Source: Calothrix sp. FI2-JRJ7
GTDB lineage: Bacteria; Cyanobacteriota; Cyanobacteriia; Cyanobacteriales; Nostocaceae
DNA length: 64,000 nt
Direction of reading: 5' to 3'
Assembly (NCBI GenBank): GCA_019359675.1
Contig: JAHHGX010000031.1
Span: forward strand, 248,001-312,000
Shown here one piece after another: positions 47,298 to 55,407 of this stretch (position 1 is its first letter; every line of letters starts with the position of its first letter). The notes under the pieces were generated by a model that saw nothing but the letters and a program-made list of their open reading frames with translations, was not told the origin of the DNA and did no database searches. The position numbers and the translations under genes were made by a program.

Positions 47298-48377
47298 TTA
47301 AGCTGGTTGAAACATATTTTGGCAGACTGTAGTAATTGCACGAGATACTTCTTCGAGTTTTTTAAGGACAGTTCCATTGCTAAGGAGTTCTTCAGTTTTG
47401 GCGATACCTGCTTGGATATCCTCACATATACCACTACGCCACAGATAAAAGCCTCCATTCCATAATGTACTTTGCATAAGTTCACATGGTGAAGCTGTAA
47501 GCGTTGCTTTGATGTCTATAATTAGTTCTTCAGTAGATGTTAATGGTACATCTTGGGTTATAAAGTTGTAATCACGAGGCGCCTTTATTAAGCGTTCGAT
47601 TGATGCAGTTTGAGATACAGTAGAGCCTAAACCGATTATGGCACTACGGTCGCGTGCTAAATCACAGCTACCTTCTAACCCCTTAACAGTAGTAAATTTA
47701 GTAATACCCTGTAACCCTAAAGCCGTTTGAAACATTCCTTCGGTGGGGGGATGAACGAACCCAGAAATAATATGAGCGTCACCATCATAAGGGTTCCATA
47801 TTAATTCCATTGTGGCAAATGGAGGTCGTTTACCCAATTGGTCACGGTATTCCCAAATTGCATTAGTTAAAGGAAAATGTTTGGGTGTGTATACTAAGGC
47901 AATACCTGTTTGCTCAAATACTTGCTCCAGTTTCTCGAATGACATCAAAGTCCAGTCAACTCCTAATGACTGCCATACTTCTACTAAAGGTAAACCATAT
48001 TTAGTTGGCAAACGGTTTCCACCATGCATAACAACAGGTTGTCCTGCTGCTGCGAGTAATAAAGCTGTAATTGGACTAATTGGCGCCGTGCGAGTGCGAC
48101 CATCATAAGGTATACCCAAAACTATGACCTGACGTTGACGAACTATTTGTCTAAGCTTTGGACCAAGCTCATTATACGCATCTAACATACCCGCTAATTC
48201 CTCGCCAGTTGGGCGCCGAATGCGGTGAGCAATCATAAATGCACCAATTTGCGCTGGTGTTGCTTCACCCAACAGCATCATTTTAGTAGCTTCTAAGGCT
48301 TCATTACGAGTTAAATTTTCAGAAGTATGGTTTCCACTACCGACTTTTTTTAGCAAATCCCGAAATTTATTACTCAT
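47298..48377 (-). CDS. cnaT: CnaT, nitrate assimilation regulator related to anthranilate phosphoribosyltransferase
   Basis: 359 residues. The protein has the TrpD/nucleoside phosphorylase-like fold: 'LTRNEALEATKMMLLGEATPAQIGAFMIAHRIRRPTGEELAGM' and 'VVMHGGNRLPTKYG'. The glycine-rich PRPP loop of true TrpD (GTGGD) is altered to 'GIPYDGRTRTAP', so it is not tryptophan biosynthesis. In Anabaena PCC 7120 cnaT, next to ntcB, is needed for expression of the nir operon by an unknown mechanism. Here it also lies directly after ntcB, 23 bases apart on the same strand, which supports the name. Confidence 0.85.
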   Translation of the reverse strand: MSNKFRDLLKKVGSGNHTSENLTRNEALEATKMMLLGEATPAQIGAFMIAHRIRRPTGEELAGMLDAYNELGPKLRQIVRQRQVIVLGIPYDGRTRTAPISPITALLLAAAGQPVVMHGGNRLPTKYGLPLVEVWQSLGVDWTLMSFEKLEQVFEQTGIALVYTPKHFPLTNAIWEYRDQLGKRPPFATMELIWNPYDGDAHIISGFVHPPTEGMFQTALGLQGITKFTTVKGLEGSCDLARDRSAIIGLGSTVSQTASIERLIKAPRDYNFITQDVPLTSTEELIIDIKATLTASPCELMQSTLWNGGFYLWRSGICEDIQAGIAKTEELLSNGTVLKKLEEVSRAITTVCQNMFQPA

Positions 48378-48400
48378 CTTATTTACCGTTTCACCAATAA

Positions 48401-49351
48401 TTAACTTGCGTTTCGCATATCCAAAGCAAACTGAGGTGGTATATGTTTACGCACCAACTGCCAGAAATGTTGAATTGGGGGAATTTGCAAACGGTCATTA
48501 GTAGTTACCATAACGACTCGACGGGTCATACTCGATGTGGTCTCGTTTAAAAGACTACTGTTACCAGCAAGAGGACGAACTGCAAGGGTGGGGTCATTGC
48601 GTGCTTCGACTAAAGCTGAATATGGCAGTAACGCTACAAATTCACCTTGTCGAACCACTCCTCTAAAAGCATCAAGCGTATTTACTTCTAAAGCCGCTTG
48701 TAAAGTTGCTTCGAGTCGCTCAAATTTATCTTGTACTAACCTTTGCATTCCATACCCATCTTTAAACACAACTTGCGGGTAATTGACCAACTCCGGCCAA
48801 GGAACCATGTCATATTGTGCCAAAGGATGGTTAACTGCGATTAAAACCTCAATTGGTTCCTCGTATAGCGTTTCTACAATCATTTCGCGACCCGTAGTCA
48901 AGAAACGATTGTTCATCACGATAGCCAAATCAACCAAACCATCTTTGAGAACTTTTAATGCACGGTCACTACCTAACGAAGTTACTCGCAATTGAACATC
49001 TGGGTAATCGTGGCAAAATTGCTGTAATACTGGCGGTAAGTAATAAGCACATAGCGAGTGAATAGCTGCAACACATAGCTCTGGTTGCTTTCCAGAAACC
49101 AAATCAGCTATTTCCTGCGTCGCGCTTTGCCATTCAGCACATATTTTACGCGCGCGTGGCAACAACCGCTCACCCGCAAGCGTCAATTTTGCCTGACTTG
49201 TACGGTGAAAAAGCTCACACCCCAAGTCCCCTTCTAATGCCTGAATTTGACGACTGATAGTAGATTGTGTTACACCGCATTTACGCGCTGCTCCTTGAAA
49301 ACTACCAGCTTCAGCAATACCCAGAAAAGCTTGCAACTGCTCTAGTCGCAT
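48401..49351 (-). CDS. ntcB: NtcB, LysR-type activator of nitrate assimilation
   Basis: 316 residues. The winged helix-turn-helix is at the N-terminus ('MRLEQLQAFLGIAEAGSFQGAARKCGVTQSTISRQIQALE'), followed by a LysR substrate-binding domain ('ELCVAAIHSLCAYYLPPVLQQF', 'RVTSLGSDRALKVLKDGLVDLAIVM'). NtcB activates the nirA operon in response to nitrite together with NtcA. The cnaT gene follows and nirB, nirA and nrtABCD lie beyond, as in Anabaena except for one inserted gene. A GTA-N8-TAC motif is 8 bases upstream of the start. Confidence 0.9.
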   Translation of the reverse strand: MRLEQLQAFLGIAEAGSFQGAARKCGVTQSTISRQIQALEGDLGCELFHRTSQAKLTLAGERLLPRARKICAEWQSATQEIADLVSGKQPELCVAAIHSLCAYYLPPVLQQFCHDYPDVQLRVTSLGSDRALKVLKDGLVDLAIVMNNRFLTTGREMIVETLYEEPIEVLIAVNHPLAQYDMVPWPELVNYPQVVFKDGYGMQRLVQDKFERLEATLQAALEVNTLDAFRGVVRQGEFVALLPYSALVEARNDPTLAVRPLAGNSSLLNETTSSMTRRVVMVTTNDRLQIPPIQHFWQLVRKHIPPQFALDMRNAS

Positions 49352-49816
49352 TGTTTATGTAGCCTGAATTACATTTGTGGCTTTATCAACTTAGCTGATT
49401 TGACACTAAGTTTTAGTAGATTTTGTTACATCTTGACGATTCGCCGCTACTTTTTACAGCAGCGTTGTTGGTTTATTTACGTTCATAACGGTAAAAAAAC
49501 CGAGTATTTAACGAAATCTGACTATCACAAGATTCTAAATATTTTCTTAATAAATAATTCAGTCCCACAAAAAAATTAACATTTTATAACAATTTTTTAA
49601 TCAGAGTTAAATATTTAGCGTGCGTAGCGTAGGCAAGCACCTGTCATCTCCAATTTGCTTCGCACATGAAACGCAATTTCTCTTCGAGATTCAAAACGAT
49701 TTATTTACTGTAATATTCCTTAACAAAAAATATAAATTTTGAGTACAGCTTGTTATTTAGCAGTATTTCTTGGGAAGTATAAATCTGAAAACAAGTATTG
49801 AATTTTGCACGTAAAC
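49352..49816. other. Divergent region between ntcB and the DUF4347 gene
   Basis: 465 bases. It contains a GTA-N8-TAC motif (49359-49372) near ntcB. Around 49618-49645 there is a short imperfect repeat (gcgtgcgtagcgtaggcaagcac). The rest is AT-rich. No gene or RNA is recognised. Confidence 0.45.
49359..49372. promoter_or_regulatory. NtcA-type motif beside ntcB
   Basis: GTA-gcctgaat-TAC matches the NtcA consensus GTAN8TAC. It is centred about 14 bases upstream of the ntcB start codon, too close for a usual activating position. It may mediate repression or autoregulation, or be chance. Confidence 0.4.
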
Positions 49817-52800
49817 ATGAAAAATACCAGCATTCTTTTTATTGATTCCGCTGTAGATAATTACGAAATACTATTGCAATTAAGGATTCCAGGCATTAAA
49901 ACATTTGTTCTTGACTCTGCCCAAGATGGAGTATTACAAATCACCTCTGCACTTTCAAAATATCGTGGAGTAGAAAACGTTCACATCGTTTCCCACGGCG
50001 CCCCTGGAACCCTGTACTTAGGCAACAGCACTCTTGAACTCAATAACCTGCTGCATTATACTGAGCAGTTGCAAGACTGGTTCGCTTCATCACCCAAAGA
50101 AAGCTCGTTGCTTCTGTACGGTTGTAATGTTGCTAGTGGAGATGCTGGAGAAGAATTTATCACCAAGTTACACAAACTTACTGGTGCTAATATCGGCGCC
50201 TCTGCTACAAAAACGGGTAATGCAAATCTTGATGGTGACTGGAACTTAGAAGTTAGTATTGGCGCCGTTTCCCAGCAAAAAGCATTTACCACCGAAGTGA
50301 TGGATGCTTATCCGTCGGTACTTAGTCTTGTTGCCAAGGGTAATGTCGATACTCCAGGTTCTGCTTACGGCGTAACCGCTGTGGATAAGTATGTTTATGT
50401 TGCTGACGGCAACTCAGGTCTACAAATTATTGATATCACCGACCCAGCTAACCCCACCAAAAAAGGTAGTGTTGATACTCCAGACTCTGCTGAAGCTATT
50501 ACCATAGTGGGTCAATATGCTTACGTTGCGGATGGCAACTCAGGTCTGCAAATAATTGATATTAGCGACCCAGCTAACCCCACCAAAAAAGGTAGTGTTG
50601 ATACTCCAGATAATGCTCTAGGTATTACCGTAATGGGTCAATATGCCTACGTTGCGGATGGCAACTCAGGTCTGCAAATAATTGATATTAGCGACCCAAC
50701 CAAACCCACCTTAAAAGGTAGTTTCGATACTCCAGATTATGCTCTAGGTGTTACCGTAGTGGGTCAATATGCCTACGTTGCGGATGGCAACTCAGGTCTG
50801 CAAATAATTGATATCACCGACCCAACCAACCCTACCTTAAAAGGTAGTTTCGATACTCCAGACTCTGCTGAAGGTGTTACTGTAGTGGGTCAATATGCCT
50901 ACGTTGCTGACAGTGACTCAGGTCTGCAAATAATTGATATCACCGACCCAACCAACCCCACCAAAAAGGGTAGTTTTGATACTCCAGGCTATGCTCTAGG
51001 TGTCACCGTGATGGGTAACTATGCTTATGTTGCCGACGACACAGGTCTACAAATTATCGACATCAGCGACCCGACTAAGCCCAGCTTGAAAGATACTTTC
51101 GATACGCCTCACTATGCTGCAGGTGTTACCGTAATGGGTAACTATGTCTACGTAGCTGATGGTGATTCTGGTTTGCAAGTTCTCGAAAACAATACACTTT
51201 CCACTGCTGCCAACAAGACCATCATCACGAATAAAGGCGCCGTTTACACCTTTGCGGCAACTGACTTTATCTTTGCTAATACCAACGATGACGATGACGA
51301 TGATGATGACGATGACGGTGACGATGGGGGTGATGATAATAACTCTGGCTTGAAAGAGGTGCAAATAACTAAACTGACTTCCAAAGGTCAGTTTTTCTTA
51401 GATGTTAACAGCAACAACGTCTTTGACAGCACTGAAGCTATTGCCATTAACCAAAAAATTCTAAAGGCTGACTTGGGCAAGTTAAAGTTTAAATCCGCTG
51501 TCGATGCTAGTGGTAATGGCTATGACAGTTTCCAGTTTAAGGTCAGCAATGATAATGATGATGATGATGATGACGATAACGATGAACACAGCACAAAAAC
51601 CTATACAACCACCTTTGATATAAACTCTGCTCCCACAGATTTGATGCTAAATGCAATCAGTTTCAGTGGAAAAGTGACTGCGGGAATAGAAGTCGCAACA
51701 TTCAGCAGTGTAGACTTGAACACAACCGACAAGTATACTTATAGCTTGGTAATGGGGACTGACGGAACTGATAATGACGTATTCACCATTGAGGGGGATA
51801 GCCTAAAAATTAAAAGTTTCGCAACTAAATCGACTTACAAACTTCGCGTTCGTACTACCGATGCTAATGGACTCTTCTTTGATAAAGATTTGGCAATCAA
51901 CTTCAAAGATTTTAATCTGAGTACTGGAACTATAGATTCTGTAAAGATTACCCAACTAATCAAAGTTAATGATGATACCTTTAGCTTCAAAAGTAAAAGT
52001 GATAGCGGTAAAGTCAAAATCTCAATCAAGTTTCAAGAACAGAGTTTTAAATCTGTTAGTGAAATAAGTGTATTTACGGTTGATGATGCCCAAGGCACTA
52101 TTAATGGTATTGCTCCAGGGGCAGCAGGTTATGCACAAGCAGCACTCGCGCGCTCAAAGGTTATTTGCTCACCTGTTACCAATCTTCCTCAAGGTTTTAG
52201 TTTCACTGACCTGAGTAGCGTGTTGGAATTTAGCTCTAGTGTGAACTTGAGATTTTACATGGTCAACAATAGTACTACCAACGCTGTGCTATCTGGACAA
52301 ACCTCGTTTGAGGAAGTCATCTTTTCTTCAAGTACTAACTTCAAAGCTCTTGACATGGGTGACGATGAATTTGAGCTAGATTTTAAAGATACTAAAAAAG
52401 GTGAAAATTTCAAAGTCAAAATTAAAGCAACTGATGAAGAGTTGCCTTTAGGTTCCAATCTCCAAGGCAAGTCACAGGGAGAACTCTTAGATTTCCGTGA
52501 AGTCAAGACTAAAATCAAAGCTGAATTTAAACTTCACAGAGAAGCAGCATACGATAACCTGATTGGCTTTTACCGAGTTAATGATGAAAACGGTGGTATC
52601 GATACCAACAATGATGGTAATATCGATTTGCGTCCCGGAGATGCTCTTTATGCTCAAGCTGCTGTGAAAGGGCGCGTTTCTGGTATGGACTTAACCGTGC
52701 AAAACCAAACTACAGCTTCTTTTAGCGGAATATTTGAAGCTGGTGCAATCTTTGCTCCATTTATTATTGCTAATGGCACAGCAGATGCACTTCTCGATAG

Positions 52801-52972
52801 CGATACTGAAAATGACCCACAAGTTTACTTCTCATTCTTAGGCGCCAACACAGGCAAAGCTAGCCATGTTCGGTTGTTAGGTAGCAACACCTTTGGTTTT
52901 GAAGACCAAGAAATGGGCGGTGATAAAGATTACAATGATGTGATTTGTCGAATGAAATTCACATCTATGTAG
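49817..52972 (+). CDS. DUF4347 / LVIVD-repeat / DUF4114 surface protein
   Basis: About 1051 residues from the ATG at 49817; a TTG at 49805 is less likely. Order: DUF4347 (about 5-165, 'VHIVSHGAPGTLYLG', 'LLLYGCNVASGDAGEEF'); seven LVIVD repeats of about 42 residues (about 175-460, 'YAYVADGNSGLQIIDI'), giving a beta-propeller; Asp-rich linkers likely binding calcium; a cadherin-like region; and a C-terminal DUF4114 with 'GGDKDYNDVICRM'. DUF4347 has a His/Cys pattern like caspase-type peptidases and is common in giant cyanobacterial surface proteins. No classical signal peptide is seen. Export by a type I system is plausible from the acidic repeats. It interrupts the usual ntcB-nirB neighbourhood. 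Confidence 0.88.
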   Translation: MKNTSILFIDSAVDNYEILLQLRIPGIKTFVLDSAQDGVLQITSALSKYRGVENVHIVSHGAPGTLYLGNSTLELNNLLHYTEQLQDWFASSPKESSLLLYGCNVASGDAGEEFITKLHKLTGANIGASATKTGNANLDGDWNLEVSIGAVSQQKAFTTEVMDAYPSVLSLVAKGNVDTPGSAYGVTAVDKYVYVADGNSGLQIIDITDPANPTKKGSVDTPDSAEAITIVGQYAYVADGNSGLQIIDISDPANPTKKGSVDTPDNALGITVMGQYAYVADGNSGLQIIDISDPTKPTLKGSFDTPDYALGVTVVGQYAYVADGNSGLQIIDITDPTNPTLKGSFDTPDSAEGVTVVGQYAYVADSDSGLQIIDITDPTNPTKKGSFDTPGYALGVTVMGNYAYVADDTGLQIIDISDPTKPSLKDTFDTPHYAAGVTVMGNYVYVADGDSGLQVLENNTLSTAANKTIITNKGAVYTFAATDFIFANTNDDDDDDDDDDGDDGGDDNNSGLKEVQITKLTSKGQFFLDVNSNNVFDSTEAIAINQKILKADLGKLKFKSAVDASGNGYDSFQFKVSNDNDDDDDDDNDEHSTKTYTTTFDINSAPTDLMLNAISFSGKVTAGIEVATFSSVDLNTTDKYTYSLVMGTDGTDNDVFTIEGDSLKIKSFATKSTYKLRVRTTDANGLFFDKDLAINFKDFNLSTGTIDSVKITQLIKVNDDTFSFKSKSDSGKVKISIKFQEQSFKSVSEISVFTVDDAQGTINGIAPGAAGYAQAALARSKVICSPVTNLPQGFSFTDLSSVLEFSSSVNLRFYMVNNSTTNAVLSGQTSFEEVIFSSSTNFKALDMGDDEFELDFKDTKKGENFKVKIKATDEELPLGSNLQGKSQGELLDFREVKTKIKAEFKLHREAAYDNLIGFYRVNDENGGIDTNNDGNIDLRPGDALYAQAAVKGRVSGMDLTVQNQTTASFSGIFEAGAIFAPFIIANGTADALLDSDTENDPQVYFSFLGANTGKASHVRLLGSNTFGFEDQEMGGDKDYNDVICRMKFTSM
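50335..51190 (+). repeat. Seven tandem 126-bp LVIVD repeats
   Basis: The DNA units coding for repeats 2 to 5 are almost identical (for example the phrase for YAYVADGNSGLQIIDI), while the outer repeats diverge. This suggests recent copying within the array. Confidence 0.85.
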
Positions 52973-53002
52973 TCATTTGGGTAAAGGAATATAGAATGCG
53001 TA

Positions 53003-53025
53003 GAGACGCGATTAAATCGCGTCTC
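53003..53025. repeat. Palindromic 'gagacgcgatt' repeat
   Basis: Eleven-base perfect arms around a single base, after the DUF4347 gene. Same family as the gtagagacgt repeats; probable terminator. Confidence 0.7.
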
Positions 53026-53150
53026 GCTTGAGCAATTTTCCTAGAGGATATGTTGACATCTAGTTTATCCTCTAGGAACAGCTTGAGCAATTTTCCTAGA
53101 GGATATGTTGACAACTAGTTTATCCTCTAGGAACAGCTTGAGCAATTTTG
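53026..53150. repeat. 55-bp tandem repeat with internal hairpin
   Basis: Two complete units (53026-53080 and 53081-53135) and the first 15 bases of a third. They differ at one base in the loop. Each unit carries cctagaggata and tatcctctagg, an 11-base perfect stem. It lies downstream of the DUF4347 gene. Confidence 0.85.
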
Positions 53151-53224
53151 AAGCAGGGAGTTTGACTAGTTGTTGCCAACTTACTTGAAGTGTATAAAAA
53201 ATGCACTTGTTATAGACATTTATT

Positions 53225-53673
53225 TTATAAAATAGCGTTTTTTTTGCGATTAATACTTAATTTTAATTTAAATACGTAATAATAATTACCTGTTTGTATT
53301 AAGAAACCGCGTTTTGTTACTTTCACCTTATAAACTTTAAAACTGGCGCCCTTCAAAATTCTGCGTTTATTTATAACTACTCTTTGATATCCTTCTGCTG
53401 TTCCGATGATACGTACAGACATCCAAAGACCAGTAGATCGATATAAAAACTTGCCAGCACCACAAGTTCGGTGGAGATGCAATTATACCAAGTTCAGGAT
53501 AAACACTGATTGATGCTCCTAGAATAGATTTTTTTTGATTCAACATCTTTTAACTCAATTGTGACACGTTCATTAGCTTTACACATTACTAGAATCCAAC
53601 TAATGAGGAGACAAAGAAAGCTGATGCTTAAAAGCGTAGGTAACCTATTTTTATACATCATAATACTACTCAT
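53225..53673 (-). pseudogene. Possible degraded small exported protein gene
   Basis: On the minus strand an ATG at 53673 opens a 59-residue frame with a hydrophobic signal-like stretch ('LSISFLCLLISWILVMC') ending at 53494. In another frame 53482-53225 encodes 85 basic residues ('VRIIGTAEGYQRVVINKRRILKGASFKVYKVKVTKRGFLI'), starting only with TTG. Together they could be a frameshifted gene. Neither part is recognised and there is no ribosome-binding site, so confidence is low. Confidence 0.25.
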
Positions 53674-53780
53674 TAATATTATTTATGTATTCTATAAGTA
53701 GATACTAAAACATACTGACAAGAGCCAAATTTTTAACAGTTAAAGCTTATAAAATACTTAGAAAACGCACTGTGATGAGT

Positions 53781-55010
53781 TTATTTACCGTTTTCGCACT
53801 CTTTATCAGGCGCCAAATTTTTCAAAGCGGCTAAAGCGTGTAAGCGTACTTGAGTATTACTATCAGCAAGTAGTACAGTTAATGGTTCAACTGCATCAAC
53901 TCTACCAAGTTGTCCCAAAGATAAAGCAATTGCACTTCTAACGTTATCAAAAGAGCAAGCTGGATGCTTTTGATTCAACATCTCTAATAAAATGTCAGCA
54001 GCTTTATGTATTAAATCTGATTGCTGAACTCGTCCTAAAACGGTGACAATTTGCTCGCATAGTGTTTGTGAGCTGATTATATTAAGCGCTTGCTGTAGGT
54101 ATTCTAAGCCGGAAATTGTACCAACCCATGTTAGCGCGCGGATTGTTTCGATTTGTAGTTGAAGCGGCGCCTGTTGTGATACGAGTAACTGATACAAATG
54201 ATGTGCAGCAGCATCATCACCCATGCGCGATAGCGAAACAACAGCTGCACTCGCGACTCTTGAATCAGAATCGTAAAGTTTGGGTTGTAGTAATGCGACT
54301 AAATCTAACTCTGAGTTATGTAAATCACGACGATAACCTAATCCTGTAACAACTGTGCGTCTAACTTGTGCTGATTCATCATCTAAACTACGTAAAAGTA
54401 CTGGAATAATACGCGAGTCATGAAAACTACTCAACGCTTCAATCGCTGCTACCCTTACAGCGACTTGGGAATCTGAAGCAACGGTGAGTAAGGGTAAAAT
54501 AGTCTCTTTGTTACGGATGTAACATAATGCCTGCGTAGCTAAGAACCGCGTATCCTCTGAAGCTAACAAAGAAGAGAGTGATAAAATCGCTTTGGAGCCA
54601 AGTTGCCCTAATGCCACAGATGCCATTGACTTTAATTCTTCCGAGTCGTCGGTTTGAATTAACTCTATTAATACTGGAATTGCTGACTCGTTTTTGAGTT
54701 CTCCCAAAATTCGCACTGCGTACCAACGTAACTCTTCATCTAACGTATCATGGGACAATATTTCTACGAGCTTTGGAATTGCGACACTCCCCAAACGATT
54801 AAAGACTTTAGCAACTTCCCAACGAGAATGAAAATCACTATGCTCGAAAATCAAAAGCGCTAATTCCAACAAATCTTCTTGAGACTCGACAGTCTCAAGA
54901 TAATTTGAGTTTTCCTTTAGCAACTGCTCTTTGCATTGATTTAATGACGACCAGTCAGCAGTATCACGCGCTGCAATAGCTTGCACTAATAGTTGGTTGA
55001 TGTTGTTCAC
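53781..55010 (-). CDS. nirB: NirB-type HEAT-repeat protein
   Basis: 409 residues made of HEAT/PBS-lyase-like repeats ('VRILGELKNESAIPVLIELIQ', 'VAAIEALSSFHDSRIIPVLLRSLDD', 'VASAAVVSLSRMGDDAAAHHLY'). These form a curved helical solenoid for protein binding. Position between ntcB and nirA, divergent from nirA, matches nirB of Anabaena PCC 7120, which is needed for full nitrite reductase activity and for keeping nir expression low without nitrate. The name rests mainly on this position; a phycobilin-lyase-like HEAT protein is the alternative. Confidence 0.75.
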   Translation of the reverse strand: MNNINQLLVQAIAARDTADWSSLNQCKEQLLKENSNYLETVESQEDLLELALLIFEHSDFHSRWEVAKVFNRLGSVAIPKLVEILSHDTLDEELRWYAVRILGELKNESAIPVLIELIQTDDSEELKSMASVALGQLGSKAILSLSSLLASEDTRFLATQALCYIRNKETILPLLTVASDSQVAVRVAAIEALSSFHDSRIIPVLLRSLDDESAQVRRTVVTGLGYRRDLHNSELDLVALLQPKLYDSDSRVASAAVVSLSRMGDDAAAHHLYQLLVSQQAPLQLQIETIRALTWVGTISGLEYLQQALNIISSQTLCEQIVTVLGRVQQSDLIHKAADILLEMLNQKHPACSFDNVRSAIALSLGQLGRVDAVEPLTVLLADSNTQVRLHALAALKNLAPDKECENGK

Positions 55011-55172
55011 GTCTTAATGTAATGAAAGGTATTCAGGAAATTTCGAGCTAAAAAATTTGGTTGTGTACTTTTGGGGAAAATGTACGCACGTTCTTAGTAC
55101 TCATTATCTGTTAACTCTCCTGCACTTCCCAATGGCAAGATGCTTTTTCCTTAAAATTTGATCAATTTTATG

Positions 55173-55196
55173 CGGATGTTACATAGATGCCATCCG
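55173..55196. promoter_or_regulatory. Interrupted palindrome, candidate NtcB site
   Basis: cggatg and catccg are perfect complements separated by 12 bases, about 26 bases upstream of the NtcA site. LysR regulators such as NtcB bind such dyads upstream of NtcA at nirA promoters; assignment is inference. Confidence 0.4.
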
Positions 55197-55221
55197 TATT
55201 GTGCATTTTTTCTAACAATTC

Positions 55222-55263
55222 GTAACAATTTATACGATTTTTACTCTCACTCAACACTAACTT
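55222..55263 (+). promoter_or_regulatory. NtcA-activated nirA promoter
   Basis: GTA-acaattta-TAC (55222-55235) matches NtcA consensus exactly. A -10 element taactt (55258-55263) follows 22 bases after it, the spacing of class II NtcA promoters, predicting a transcript start near 55270, about 138 bases before the nirA ATG. Confidence 0.8.
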
Positions 55264-55407
55264 AAGTTATGTAAAGAGTTACTAGCCCAGTATCCAAACC
55301 TCGCTTTCTGCTTCTTTACAAACAAGAAAGGGTGCAATAGCAAACAAATGGGTTGATATTGGGATATCGTCACCGCAGCCTCGAACTATAACGATTTGAA
55401 AGCGATT

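Larger units (their letters stand above)
52973..53780. other. Repeat-rich gap between the DUF4347 gene and nirB
   Basis: 808 bases. It holds a 'gagacgcgatt' palindrome (53003-53025), a 55-bp tandem repeat (53026-53150) and weak minus-strand reading frames that may be remnants of a small exported protein (53225-53673). No confident gene is present. Confidence 0.5.
55011..55407. promoter_or_regulatory. nirB-nirA divergent regulatory region
   Basis: 397 bases with no gene. It contains a perfect NtcA site, a -10 box and an interrupted palindrome that may bind NtcB (each listed separately). Confidence 0.75.

Noticed and set aside
51047-51364. 105-residue minus-strand frame in the DUF4347 gene
   Set aside because: Product of the Asp-codon repeats read backwards.
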